The notes beneath the pieces are model-generated. The model saw only the letters and a program-made list of their open reading frames with translations. It did not search any database and was not told the DNA's origin. The position numbers and the translations under genes were made by a program. Below, piece by piece: positions 8,662-17,106 of a DNA stretch of 64,000 bases (position 1 is the stretch's first letter; every line of letters starts with the position of its first letter). The stretch covers positions 1 to 64,000 of the forward strand of contig JAJZJW010000002.1 in assembly GCA_021809845.1 (NCBI GenBank). The letters run 5' to 3'. Origin of the DNA: a bacterium (GTDB lineage: Bacteria; SZUA-79; Acidulodesulfobacterales; Acidulodesulfobacteraceae).

Positions 8662-8686
8662 TATTATATTCAGAAATATTTGTCAA
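8658..8686 (-). promoter_or_regulatory. Sigma-70-type promoter of the second dsrE gene
   Basis: On the minus strand a perfect TTGACA (-35, 8681-8686) is followed after exactly 17 bases by TAAAAT (-10, 8658-8663). Transcription would start about 50-60 bases before the ATG at 8593. The palindrome 8640-8661 covers the -10 and start region. This is one of the best-matching promoter sequences I noticed in the window. Confidence 0.65.
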
Positions 8687-8833
8687 TATTTATTCATACT
8701 GATGCATTAATAATTTTTAAAATATCTATGATTAAATAACTTTCATTTTGTCTATGAGCCTCCATAGGCGGCTATAAACCTCGGCCTTAACTAAAAATAT
8801 AAATAAGGCTGACAACATATTTATTCATACTGA
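8686..8833. repeat. 17-bp direct repeat pair flanking a small structured segment
   Basis: ATATTTATTCATACTGA occurs at 8686-8702 and again at 8817-8833, and both copies are followed within a few bases by TGCATT. Between them lie short inverted repeats (GCC/GGC near 8760, GCCTTA/TAAGGC at about 8783-8808) in a locally more G+C-rich patch. The first copy abuts the -35 box of the dsrE promoter. The pair could be regulator sites or the scar of an excised or duplicated element. The gap 8594-8906 holds no gene. Confidence 0.5.
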
Positions 8834-8906
8834 ACTGCATTGTTATCATTTATATTTTATATTTATTTATTTATTTTTTTCTTTTTGAAATTAAATTAAA
8901 TTCTGA

Positions 8907-10073
8907 TTATTTAAAAGAATCTTTTAACAATTTCAGCGCGTTATTTTCATCTATTTGTACAGGGTTATTTAACACTGCAAAATTCATGGTAGTGAATGCC
9001 TCTTTTGCAATTTTTTCTAATTGAGCTTCGTTCACCTTTAGGTCTTTAAGACTGACATTTAAATTTAGAACCGTTAGTATTTTTTTAACGGTTTCGAGCA
9101 ATTCATAAGCCATATCCTCTTCAGTTTTATTTCCCTTTATTTTACCAAATATATGTGCTACCCTGGCATATTTTTCTTTTGTTGTTTTGTTATTAATGTT
9201 TAACTTCATAGATTCAACAGTTAAAGCTGCTAAGCCTGCTCCATGGGCAATATTTGGAAAATTACCGGATACCGGGTGTTCAAGCGCATGTATTATACCT
9301 ACTCCTGCAGAATCTATAGCCAAACCTGCCAGAGCTGAAGCCGCCGCCATATCCGACCTTGCTTTAATATTTTCAGGTTCATTGTAAGCCGTGACTAAAC
9401 TTTCTTTTAAAAGAGTAAACGCCTTCTCGCAATAACTGTCCGCAATCGGATTACTCAGACTGCCTGTATATGCTTCTAATGAATGAACAAAAACATCAAA
9501 ACCAGTCGTCGCCGTGACATATTTAGGCATTGATTGCATAATAACGGGGTCAATTATGGATTCCTTCGGATACATGCATTCATAACCAAATCCCGGCTTC
9601 TCCCCTGTTTTAGTATTGGTCATGACTGAAAATCTATTTACCTCCGAACCCGTACCAGAGGTAGAAACTATCGTTATAACCGGTAAAGCGCTTTTGGGTT
9701 CGCGCTTCAAATAGTCCCAAACAGATATATTATCTTTTGCGGCAACGGCAACGGCTTTGGATGAATCAAGCGGACTTCCGCCGCCTAAACCTATAATTAA
9801 ATCTACATGATTTGTTCTGGCTACTTTCGCAGCCATATCAATTTCACCTACTGTTGGATTTGGCGTAATATCTGAAAAAACAATAGAGTTAACACCGGAT
9901 TTTTGTAATATGCAGGTAAGTTTGTCAAGTACGCCGAATTTTTGCATTGACGATTTTCCGGTTACAATTAACGCATTAGTGCCATATTTTCTTGCTATTT
10001 TACCCGCTTCCTGCAATGAGTCAGTTCCAAAATTAATTCTCACCGGATTAAAAAAATTAAAAGAGAAAGACAT
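8907..10073 (-). CDS. Iron-containing (group III) alcohol dehydrogenase
   Basis: 388-aa NAD(P)-dependent alcohol dehydrogenase or aldehyde reductase of the Fe-ADH family. The N-terminal dinucleotide fold has the GGGSPLDSSKAVAV motif at about 97-110. The C-terminal metal-binding domain carries the iron ligands around TTGFDVFVHSLEAY and ALEHPVSGNFPNIAHGAG. GGAGG precedes the ATG. Substrate is not predictable; butanol, propanediol, lactaldehyde and others occur in the family. It is divergent from the proton ATPase and transcribed toward the dsrE gene, separated from it by the repeat-bearing gap. Confidence 0.92.
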   Translation of the reverse strand: MSFSFNFFNPVRINFGTDSLQEAGKIARKYGTNALIVTGKSSMQKFGVLDKLTCILQKSGVNSIVFSDITPNPTVGEIDMAAKVARTNHVDLIIGLGGGSPLDSSKAVAVAAKDNISVWDYLKREPKSALPVITIVSTSGTGSEVNRFSVMTNTKTGEKPGFGYECMYPKESIIDPVIMQSMPKYVTATTGFDVFVHSLEAYTGSLSNPIADSYCEKAFTLLKESLVTAYNEPENIKARSDMAAASALAGLAIDSAGVGIIHALEHPVSGNFPNIAHGAGLAALTVESMKLNINNKTTKEKYARVAHIFGKIKGNKTEEDMAYELLETVKKILTVLNLNVSLKDLKVNEAQLEKIAKEAFTTMNFAVLNNPVQIDENNALKLLKDSFK

Positions 10074-10460
10074 AATATTGCCTCCATAATAAATAATAAT
10101 TGACTAAATTACATTTTTTATTTATTGTTAAATAGTCAAAAAAATAAAATTTATGCTATAATTATATTAAAAATATGTGAATATTTTATTTTATTAGAAT
10201 TTATTGATTATTTTATTCCCACTTAGTTGTATATTTTACCATTTTATCAAATAAATTTCAGGAAAATTAATATTTAATTTATATTTTTAATTTATATTTA
10301 TATTTATATTTAATTAATATTGATATTTTATTTATATTTAAGAACTTATTTTATTTTTAAATGGAAGATTTATTGCTATCCCTATTTCTTCGAATTACAA
10401 ATTTAGTCTTTTGAATAATTATTATTTGATATTTTTTTTGAAAAAAGAGGAAATATATTT
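10074..10460. other. Divergent promoter region, AT-rich and gene-free
   Basis: No gene is seen between the alcohol dehydrogenase and the proton ATPase. An inverted repeat TTGACTA...TAGTCAA (10100-10106 and 10133-10139) sits near the dehydrogenase start and could be an operator; its right arm read on the minus strand offers a TTGACT -35-like box. On the plus strand TGcTATAAT at 10154-10162 is an extended -10-like box. The stretch 10260-10345 is a low-complexity TTTATAT-type simple repeat. Confidence 0.4.
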
Positions 10461-12833
10461 ATGACTGATAATGAAATAAATAAAAATTATGGTTCAAAAA
10501 GTACCGGAGCTGTTCCTGTTCAAAATTTAAAAGGCTTAACTGCGGAAGAAGCTGAAAAATTATTAGAACAATACGGATTAAATGCGATAAAGGAACAAAA
10601 AAAAGGTACTTTAATTATTTTTCTTTCGAAGTTCTGGGGTCCTGTTTCATGGATGCTTGAATTTACATTTATCATAGAATTAATTCTCGGCAAATATGCG
10701 GAAGCATATATAATTATAGGTTTAATCTTGTTTAACGCAATTATTGCCTTTACCCAGGAACATAAAGCAAATATGGCGTTAGAGCTGTTGAAGCAACAGC
10801 TTAAAATTATTACAAGAGTTTTAAGAGACGGCGAATGGATAAAATTATCTGCTGAACAGTTAGTGCCGGGAGACATTATTCATATAAGAATGGGTGATTT
10901 AGTGCCTGCGGACACGGAAATAATATCAGGCGATGTTATGGTTGACCAATCTTCTTTAACTGGCGAATCTCAGCCCGTAGACCGAAGCCCCGGCGCAACC
11001 GTTTATTCTGGTTCTGTGATTAAAAGAGGGGAAGCTACCTGCAAAGTTATCGCAACCGGTGCAAACAGTTATTTTGGTAAAACTGCTGAGCTCATTAAAT
11101 CGGCTAAAATCAAAGGCCATTTAGAAGAACTCATTATGAAAATAGTAAAATATTTTATTATGATTGACGGCATTTTGGTTGCGGCGATTTTAATTTATGC
11201 CTTTATATACAAATTAAATTTCGGCGAAATTTTACCTTTTGCATTAATTTTACTTGTTGCTTCTATACCGGTTGCCCTTCCTGTAACATTTACTTTAGCC
11301 ACAGCACTTGCATCATTAGAATTATCTAAAAAAGGTATCCTTGTAACGCATCTGTCCGCTATTGAAGATATTGCCTCAATGGAAGAGTTATGCAGCGATA
11401 AAACAGGTACTCTAACAGAAAACGTCCTTACGCTCTCAGCACTTAAATCTTTTCAGCCTTTTAGCGATAACGAGCTTCTTTCGTATGCATTAGCCGCATC
11501 CGAAGAATCTGACCAGGACCCTATTGATATGTCTATAATTTCCTATATTAAAAATAACAAAATTAAAATAATAGAATTCGGCAATAAATTAGAATTTATA
11601 CCCTTTGACCCACAGACCAAGAGGTCTGAATCAATTATTGAAAAATTTAATAATGAACAAAAAATTAGGGTTGTAAAAGGTTCGCCCATAGTAATATCAC
11701 AAATAGCTTACAATTCCGATTTAATTTCTAAAGAACTTAAAAATTTTGAAGCGGTAGGTTTTCGTGTAATTGCAGTAGCTATGGGTAATAAAAATGATGA
11801 AAAATTAAATCTTGTCGGTCTTTTGGGTTTAGCTGATCCCCCTAGAAAAGATTCAAAACAATTATTGCATGAACTTAAAGATCTTGGAGTCAGAGTAAGA
11901 ATGGTAACCGGCGATACTGAACTGACAGCAAAAACTATTGCCAGCGAGATAGGACTAGGTCAGAATATATGCAAACGGGAGAATTTCAAAAATCCTGCCG
12001 ACTGCGATGTTTTTGCGGGAGTCTTTCCTGAAGATAAGTTCCATCTTGTTCAAGGATTACAAAAACTTAAAAAAATAACCGGTATGACAGGCGACGGGGT
12101 GAACGACGCACCTGCCTTAAAGCAGGCGGAAGTTGGTATTGCGGTGTCAAATGCAACAGACGTCGCAAAAGCCTCGGCAAGCTTAATTTTGACAAAGCCC
12201 GGGCTAGAAAATATTGTAGATGCAGTGAAAGACGGCAGAATGGTTTACCAGAGAATGCTTACCTATACTCTAAATAAAATATCTAAAACATTTCAGGTTG
12301 CTTTTTTTCTGAGTTTGGGTTTATTAATTTTTGGAGTATTTGTAACAACACCGACCCTTATTCTGATTTTAATATTTGCAAACGATTTTGTCACAATGTC
12401 ATTGGCAAAAGACAACGTAGTATATTCAAATAAACCGGATAAATGGCATATCAAGCTAATTGTAACTGCATCATTGATTATTGCCGGCGCGTGGCTTATT
12501 TATTCATTCTTAGTATATATTATAAGCGCAGATGTTTTAAATTTATCACTTGCGAAGATACAAACTCTGGTTTTTCTTGCTCTTGTATTTAGCGGTCAGG
12601 CAACAGTTTATCTTGTTAGGGAAAGAAGACATTTCTATAAATCCCTTCCGGGAACTTATTTGATGCTTGCTACATTAGGCGATTTAATTGCAGTTACGTT
12701 AATGGCATATTTCGGTATCTTAATGACGCCTATTTCTTTAATCTACATTGCAAGTCTATTGGTCGGAACATTTATTTATATGGTTATATTAGATTTTATA
12801 AAATTTCCGCTTATGAAAAAATTAATAAGCTGA
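10461..12833 (+). CDS. Plasma-membrane-type proton-exporting P-type ATPase (P3A)
   Basis: 790-aa pump that expels protons using ATP. The actuator loop has TGES at 167-170, the phosphorylated residue is Asp313 in CSDKTGTLTEN, and the hinge TGDGVNDAP lies at 543-551. About ten TM helices are present, four of them after the hinge. The N-terminal GLTAEEAEKLLEQYGLN and the short P3A architecture match fungal/plant H+-ATPases and their bacterial relatives, and there is no heavy-metal CPx motif. AGAGGAA precedes the ATG. The gene faces the F0 operon tail to tail. In acid or fermentative conditions such a pump supports cytoplasmic pH. Confidence 0.93.
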   Translation: MTDNEINKNYGSKSTGAVPVQNLKGLTAEEAEKLLEQYGLNAIKEQKKGTLIIFLSKFWGPVSWMLEFTFIIELILGKYAEAYIIIGLILFNAIIAFTQEHKANMALELLKQQLKIITRVLRDGEWIKLSAEQLVPGDIIHIRMGDLVPADTEIISGDVMVDQSSLTGESQPVDRSPGATVYSGSVIKRGEATCKVIATGANSYFGKTAELIKSAKIKGHLEELIMKIVKYFIMIDGILVAAILIYAFIYKLNFGEILPFALILLVASIPVALPVTFTLATALASLELSKKGILVTHLSAIEDIASMEELCSDKTGTLTENVLTLSALKSFQPFSDNELLSYALAASEESDQDPIDMSIISYIKNNKIKIIEFGNKLEFIPFDPQTKRSESIIEKFNNEQKIRVVKGSPIVISQIAYNSDLISKELKNFEAVGFRVIAVAMGNKNDEKLNLVGLLGLADPPRKDSKQLLHELKDLGVRVRMVTGDTELTAKTIASEIGLGQNICKRENFKNPADCDVFAGVFPEDKFHLVQGLQKLKKITGMTGDGVNDAPALKQAEVGIAVSNATDVAKASASLILTKPGLENIVDAVKDGRMVYQRMLTYTLNKISKTFQVAFFLSLGLLIFGVFVTTPTLILILIFANDFVTMSLAKDNVVYSNKPDKWHIKLIVTASLIIAGAWLIYSFLVYIISADVLNLSLAKIQTLVFLALVFSGQATVYLVRERRHFYKSLPGTYLMLATLGDLIAVTLMAYFGILMTPISLIYIASLLVGTFIYMVILDFIKFPLMKKLIS

Positions 12834-13047
12834 TGCCTATAATATGCCTATAATTATTTAACAAAAGTTAAGCGTGCAATATGTATGCTATAACGCAATA
12901 AAAAAAGATTAAATATTTGCCGGCATATAGTTTTATCTTTATAATTTTATAATTAATAATATGCATTTAATATTATTTAATGCCGTTTAATACTTTTTAA
13001 TACATAGTAGATACATATTTTTAATTATATATTATATTTTTTTAAAA

Positions 13048-13087
13048 ATAAAAAAGCTGTTGTTCATAAATTTATGAACAACAGCTT
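13048..13087 (-). terminator. Rho-independent terminator of the F0 (atpE) transcript
   Basis: A perfect 34-nt palindrome (13054-13087, arms AAGCTGTTGTTCATAAA and complement). Read on the minus strand it is followed by TTTTTTATTTTT, the classic stem plus U-run. It lies 64 bp past the atpE stop. Read on the plus strand there is no T-run, so it serves the atp operon rather than the P-type ATPase. The rest of 12834-13150 holds nothing else I can identify. Confidence 0.85.
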
Positions 13088-13150
13088 CAAGAAGATGTTA
13101 AAATTCAATAATAGTTTATACCTTAACCTATGAACTTTTTATATTTAAAT

Positions 13151-13555
13151 TTATTTTAAAATTATTGCTTTGAAAGGATTTGCATAAAATAAAATAAATG
13201 TAATTAAAAGGGCGTACAAAGCTAACGATTCCATAATTGCCATACCGGTAATCATCCATACTATAAGTTTCTTCTCCATCGCAGGATTTCTGCCCATTGA
13301 TTCTAATGCTCCTCTAACCGCGCTTCCCATACCGACGCCTGCTCCTATAACACCTAAACCTATAGCTAATCCTCCGCCCAAAGCAGATAGCCCAAAAAAT
13401 AAACTTTTAGACATGATTTCCGCATGCGACGAAGCAACCGTATGAGCAGCTGCAGAAACCGCCAAACTATTACCTGCTATATTTGCCGCAAAAACCTTTG
13501 CGCTTTCTAGCATTACGAGTGCGAAAGCGACTAAAACAGAAAAAACTTTAAACAT
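13151..13555 (-). CDS. atpE: F-type ATP synthase subunit c
   Basis: Rotor-ring subunit with two TM helices. The GxGxGxG run of helix 1 is GLGVIGAGVGMG, and the ion-carrying carboxylate in helix 2 is Glu109 in MAIMESLALY. The residue aligned with the sodium-site Gln of Ilyobacter-type rings is Met76, so proton coupling is more likely. At 134 aa it is long because of an N-terminal stretch of about 45 residues that begins with a signal-peptide-like helix ending VFA. Such extensions occur in some bacterial c subunits and are probably cleaved. GGAGG precedes the ATG. Confidence 0.95.
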   Translation of the reverse strand: MFKVFSVLVAFALVMLESAKVFAANIAGNSLAVSAAAHTVASSHAEIMSKSLFFGLSALGGGLAIGLGVIGAGVGMGSAVRGALESMGRNPAMEKKLIVWMITGMAIMESLALYALLITFILFYANPFKAIILK

Positions 13556-13633
13556 TTCTCCTCCAGTACAATATTATTTTTAGATTAATTTATTAAGTTA
13601 TATATTATATATTAAATTAAATTTCATTAAACG

Positions 13634-14302
13634 CTAAACTTCTTCCATCTCTTCCGATTCCAAAGAAAGCGCTATATAAATTATAGCTAAAAGATAAAAA
13701 ACAAAAGCCTGCATAAAATCAGTAAAAATTTGCATGTACATCATTATAGCCGGAACTACCCAAGGAAGCAGAAATAATAGGACTGTTACCATAAATTCTT
13801 CAGCGAATATATTTGCAAACAGTCGTAACGCATGCGAAAAAGGTCTTGAAAGCGCGGACATAACTTCTATTATTATCATAATAGGCGCTAGGACTATTAG
13901 CGGACCTAAGAATTTTTTCAGGTATTTAAAACCGTGTTTTCTTGCTCCCATTAAGTGGGATAATACAAATACTATCAAGGCTAATGTTGCAGTAGTGTCA
14001 ATTGTTGCGGTAGGAGAAGTAAACCCCGGAATACTGCCAAGCAAGTTAGAAAATAAGATGAAGATAGCAAAAGAAGCAATAAGAGGTAAATACATTTCGC
14101 CCTCGTCACCGATTATTTCCTTAAGGAAATATTCCGTCATGACAATAATGAGTTCAAAAAAACTTTGAACATGGCCGGGTACTACTTTCATGCTTTTTCC
14201 AACAATGAACGCAACTGAAAGAATTACTGCCATTACAATAATAGTCATGGTCCAGTAAATAGGAATTCCCGGAATACTGATTAATATCGGTACTTTTAGC
14301 AT
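13634..14302 (-). CDS. atpB: F-type ATP synthase subunit a
   Basis: 222-aa stator channel protein of F0. The essential arginine lies in the motif SHALRLFANIFAEE at about 160-170. Five or six TM helices are visible, and the protein ends in a Glu-rich tail. It is the third gene of a four-gene run atpZ-atpI-atpB-atpE, with 78 bp to atpE. The F1 genes and the b/delta genes are not in the window, so F0 and F1 are encoded in separate clusters, as in many deltaproteobacteria. Confidence 0.95.
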   Translation of the reverse strand: MLKVPILISIPGIPIYWTMTIIVMAVILSVAFIVGKSMKVVPGHVQSFFELIIVMTEYFLKEIIGDEGEMYLPLIASFAIFILFSNLLGSIPGFTSPTATIDTTATLALIVFVLSHLMGARKHGFKYLKKFLGPLIVLAPIMIIIEVMSALSRPFSHALRLFANIFAEEFMVTVLLFLLPWVVPAIMMYMQIFTDFMQAFVFYLLAIIYIALSLESEEMEEV

Positions 14303-14370
14303 ATATCAAACCCCATAATTAAGTAGGTACATATTATTTATATTGTTAATTTGCGTAATTCAGCGTTTCA

Positions 14371-14790
14371 TCATTTGTTAATTAACTGAAACACCAATGC
14401 TAAAAAAACAGACAAAGGCATAATAGTAAAGCCTATAGAAAGTCCAATATAATTATAATAAATTAATTTATATGTTATTATAAAAAAAAAAATTATTAAG
14501 AGCAAGTTTTTTATTAAATTAATAATGAGCATAGCAGGATTTAAATTTTTTGTTTCAATATGCTCAGAAACATATAAACCCATATCGGTATAAAAAACAA
14601 AGGCAATTAATAAACCGATAAATATACTTAGTATAAAGTTTGGGTTTTTAAATGCTATAGCAGCAAATAAACTAATTATAATAGAGATTGTTATACCGAG
14701 CAAAAAAGGCGCATTTATAAGCGATGCTATTTTTTTATAATTTTCATATTTTTGTGTTAATTTCTTTTTTAATTTGTTTATAAATTTCAT
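14371..14790 (-). CDS. atpI: AtpI-like membrane protein of the ATP synthase operon
   Basis: About 139 aa with four predicted TM helices, in the usual place of ATP synthase protein I between atpZ and atpB. AtpI proteins assist c-ring assembly and possibly magnesium or calcium handling. Sequence conservation in this family is weak, so the call rests mostly on topology and position. I chose the ATG at 14790, which is preceded by GCGGGA; a TTG seven codons upstream is also open. The gene overlaps the end of atpZ by about 47 bp, suggesting translational coupling. Confidence 0.75.
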   Translation of the reverse strand: MKFINKLKKKLTQKYENYKKIASLINAPFLLGITISIIISLFAAIAFKNPNFILSIFIGLLIAFVFYTDMGLYVSEHIETKNLNPAMLIINLIKNLLLIIFFFIITYKLIYYNYIGLSIGFTIMPLSVFLALVFQLINK

Positions 14791-14959
14791 AAATTCCCGC
14801 AATGAATCCAATTAAAGTAAAAATAATTACAAACAAATAAATATATCCGGTATATTTGTCCAAATAATATCCCATAGCAAATCCTATAAGGGAAGAAATT
14901 ATAACATTTAAACCCAATGAACTCATTCTGGTTATTTGTTTTATAAACTGTTTGTCCAT
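14744..14959 (-). CDS. atpZ: AtpZ/AtpI-type small membrane protein
   Basis: 71-aa protein with two TM helices, the first after the motif RMSSLGLNVIISSLIGFAMG and the second in the YIYLFVIIFTLIGFIAGIYE segment. The pattern SSLGL...G...GYYLD matches the AtpZ family that pairs with AtpI at the head of atp operons. It is the first gene of the F0 run. Its promoter should lie in the 14960-15190 region downstream of the bc-complex terminator. Confidence 0.8.
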   Translation of the reverse strand: MDKQFIKQITRMSSLGLNVIISSLIGFAMGYYLDKYTGYIYLFVIIFTLIGFIAGIYEIYKQIKKEINTKI

Positions 14960-15187
14960 TATATATAATATATAACTAATAAATATTGCATTATTGCATT
15001 CACCGTCAGTTATTCTGTTGTTGATTAATTCAGATAATAATGTATTGAAAATATCGCCGTCAGTAAACCTGACAAACTGTAATTAATTATTAATGTATAT
15101 TTTCCAATATATACTAAAAAACAAAAACTTTCCAATTTCTTTTTATTTAGTTAAATTTTTTATAAAAAATGTGTAAAAATAAATTAT
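14960..15187. other. Promoter region of the F0 operon; no gene seen
   Basis: AT-rich gap upstream of atpZ. It contains a short direct repeat around CCGTCAGT (about 15002 and 15057) and the inverted repeat GTCAG-taaac-CTGAC near 15060-15075, which could form a small hairpin in the leader or bind a regulator. No open frame of convincing length or composition is present on either strand. Confidence 0.4.
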
Positions 15188-15226
15188 TAAAAAATAGGCA
15201 TTTACTTTTTTTAAGTAAATGCCTAT
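15188..15226 (-). terminator. Rho-independent terminator after the bc-complex operon
   Basis: Stem ATAGGCATTTACTT / AAGTAAATGCCTAT (15194-15226) with a short loop, followed on the minus strand by TTTTTTAATAATTT. It separates the Rieske-cytochrome b-haem c operon from the F0 operon. It sits about 220 bp past the last stop codon; the intervening stretch contains the structured segment at 15290-15420. Confidence 0.75.
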
Positions 15227-15289
15227 AAATTTTTAAATCAAAATATTCAACAGCTTAATAAACAAGAAACAATTAGCATAACTGTAAAT

Positions 15290-15420
15290 GGCTATGCCTT
15301 ATATTAAGCCGTAGCCTAACAAGACATCCCGGTTGAAACCGCCGCAACTTTAATCAAAAAATAGCTCGGATACCCGCCTTCACGGGACAACCCCCGCCAA
15401 TTAGGACGGGGTAGTTGACA
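15290..15420 (+). other. Structured G+C-rich segment, possible IS200/IS605-type right-end relic
   Basis: In an AT-rich gap this patch is clearly richer in G+C. It ends in a compact hairpin, CCCCGCC-aatta-GGaCGGGG (15392-15411), followed by TAGTTGACA. An earlier stem pairs CCCG with CGGG at 15373-15386. Hairpins of this form close to a TGACA/TCAA end are typical of right ends of IS200/IS605-family elements, where the same DNA also encodes the guide RNA of TnpB. No tnpA or tnpB coding sequence remains, so this would be a relic or a miniature element. A terminator or small RNA is an alternative. Confidence 0.35.
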
Positions 15421-15446
15421 GTCGCCTTGTTTTATAGCTCCAATTT

Positions 15447-16970
15447 TTATTTTTTTGATTTCGATTTCTTAGCCTTAACAGCAGTTGACGAAGCCGGTTT
15501 GCCCCATGGCAATGATGACGGCGGAGCCCATTTTTTATGTTCTTTAGCAAGATGCTGGTTGTAAGCAATAATGTTCAAAGAATCTAAATAATGTACCACT
15601 TCTTTAGCTTGCGCCAAAGTAATTGGGCAGCCGTTTACTATTCTCATCTGATGTTCTACGAGATGTTTGAACGGACCGTACGCCTTGCCGTTATACCTTT
15701 CGACCCTGTTGAGCGTATGACATATTACACACTTATCGTGCAATATTCCATATCCTTTTTTTACAGGCCAAGGATATATTATAGGCGCAACATATTTCGT
15801 TCCATTGAGATTCATTGTCTGATAAATTATTCTGTCTTTGCCTCTTGCCATCATTTTCATATAACCCATAAGCGGAACATTAAATGCGACAAGCAATCCT
15901 CCGACTATAAGAAATAATTGCGGTATTTTTGAAATGTTTCCGAATTTAAAATTTGGCGTCAAATCTTTAAGATAATATCCAAGAACCAAAAATCCCGTAA
16001 GAAATAATCCTGCTAAAGCCAGGTATTTTACAGGCTGCATATTTCCCAGAACACCCATTGAAAGCGGCAAAGCGCCGAATGTTAACGATATAATTGCGAC
16101 TATTATTAAAAACCCTATCAAACCTACAGATACGGTCGGTTTACTCTTATCTCTGCCGTTAATTAATTTCCACAACATATATATGAAATTAAGAATCAAT
16201 GCAGCACCGAACGACTCTAAGAAATCATACATAATCCACTGATATTTTCCAAGCATTATTCTGTTAAATCCTGTGCTGGAAGTGGCTCTGAAATGTTTAA
16301 ACCATCCAAAATAAACAATAGGATAAGCTATCAGAAACATTACTGTAATTATGCTCGCAAAAGAGCCCATCCAGTCATAAAATTCTTTGTCTTCTTTTTT
16401 AGAAGAAATGATGTATCTTATTGCTGCATAAATTGCAAGAATTGCAGCAGACAACGCAAAAAGCTGAATATTTTTTTCAATAGACAGCAATATTGACATT
16501 GGAGTTCTTATAGGAGTCTTTGGTGTAGGACCGATTGTATAACTTTCGGTTATTGTGTAAAAAACATCCGATGCGTATCCTGCAACAAATGCTAATATTC
16601 CTATAAAAATATTCCAACCCTGTTTGCCTTGTTCCGGATTAGAATTGAAGCCGGCATAGTATATTGCGCCCAAAACCAAAAACAGCAATATGCAATCCAT
16701 TGAATATCCTATAACTCCCGGCTGCAACTTGCTCATAAGTATCCAAAAATTCGGGATACCGTTTCTCAGCATGCTTAAAAAATAGAAATAAACAATGGTC
16801 TGTATTGTTCCAATTATTAAGGACGCAAGTATCAAAGGCTTTGCCAATCTAAAATACCTGTCGTTTTTTTTAAATATCCCTATGTAATGAGATATAAACG
16901 CGATCGCCATAAATCCTAATGCCAATCGATTTATAAATAGGTTTAATATATCTATAGTTCCTAAATTCAT
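15447..16970 (-). CDS. Multi-TM protein with C-terminal c-type haem domain, third component of the bc-type complex
   Basis: 507-aa protein with about ten TM helices (1-385) followed by a periplasmic class I cytochrome c domain. The haem site is CVICH at 414-418, with a plausible Met ligand at 442 in HQMRIVNG and a final helix AKEVVHYLDSL. The tail is Lys/Ser-rich. The membrane part has scattered His residues and a distant resemblance to cytochrome bd subunit I-like proteins, but not its quinol-loop motifs, so I do not call it an oxidase. It follows cytochrome b by 136 bp on the same strand and most likely replaces cytochrome c1/f as electron acceptor of the Rieske protein. Confidence 0.7.
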   Translation of the reverse strand: MNLGTIDILNLFINRLALGFMAIAFISHYIGIFKKNDRYFRLAKPLILASLIIGTIQTIVYFYFLSMLRNGIPNFWILMSKLQPGVIGYSMDCILLFLVLGAIYYAGFNSNPEQGKQGWNIFIGILAFVAGYASDVFYTITESYTIGPTPKTPIRTPMSILLSIEKNIQLFALSAAILAIYAAIRYIISSKKEDKEFYDWMGSFASIITVMFLIAYPIVYFGWFKHFRATSSTGFNRIMLGKYQWIMYDFLESFGAALILNFIYMLWKLINGRDKSKPTVSVGLIGFLIIVAIISLTFGALPLSMGVLGNMQPVKYLALAGLFLTGFLVLGYYLKDLTPNFKFGNISKIPQLFLIVGGLLVAFNVPLMGYMKMMARGKDRIIYQTMNLNGTKYVAPIIYPWPVKKGYGILHDKCVICHTLNRVERYNGKAYGPFKHLVEHQMRIVNGCPITLAQAKEVVHYLDSLNIIAYNQHLAKEHKKWAPPSSLPWGKPASSTAVKAKKSKSKK

Positions 16971-17106
16971 CTTGATTTGCTCCTCTTAAGTATATAATTG
17001 TTATTAGCAACTTAGTAATTGATATTTATAATAATAAATTACCACCCAGACTGTTGCTGAACACGGTTAAACTTTCTGCGCCTGAGTAGCTATTATAAAA
17101 TATGAA

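Noticed and set aside
15447-16970. Annotation as a cytochrome bd oxidase subunit I
   Set aside because: Likeness is faint, the quinol-loop motif is not seen and no subunit II gene is nearby; the haem c domain and operon point to the bc complex.
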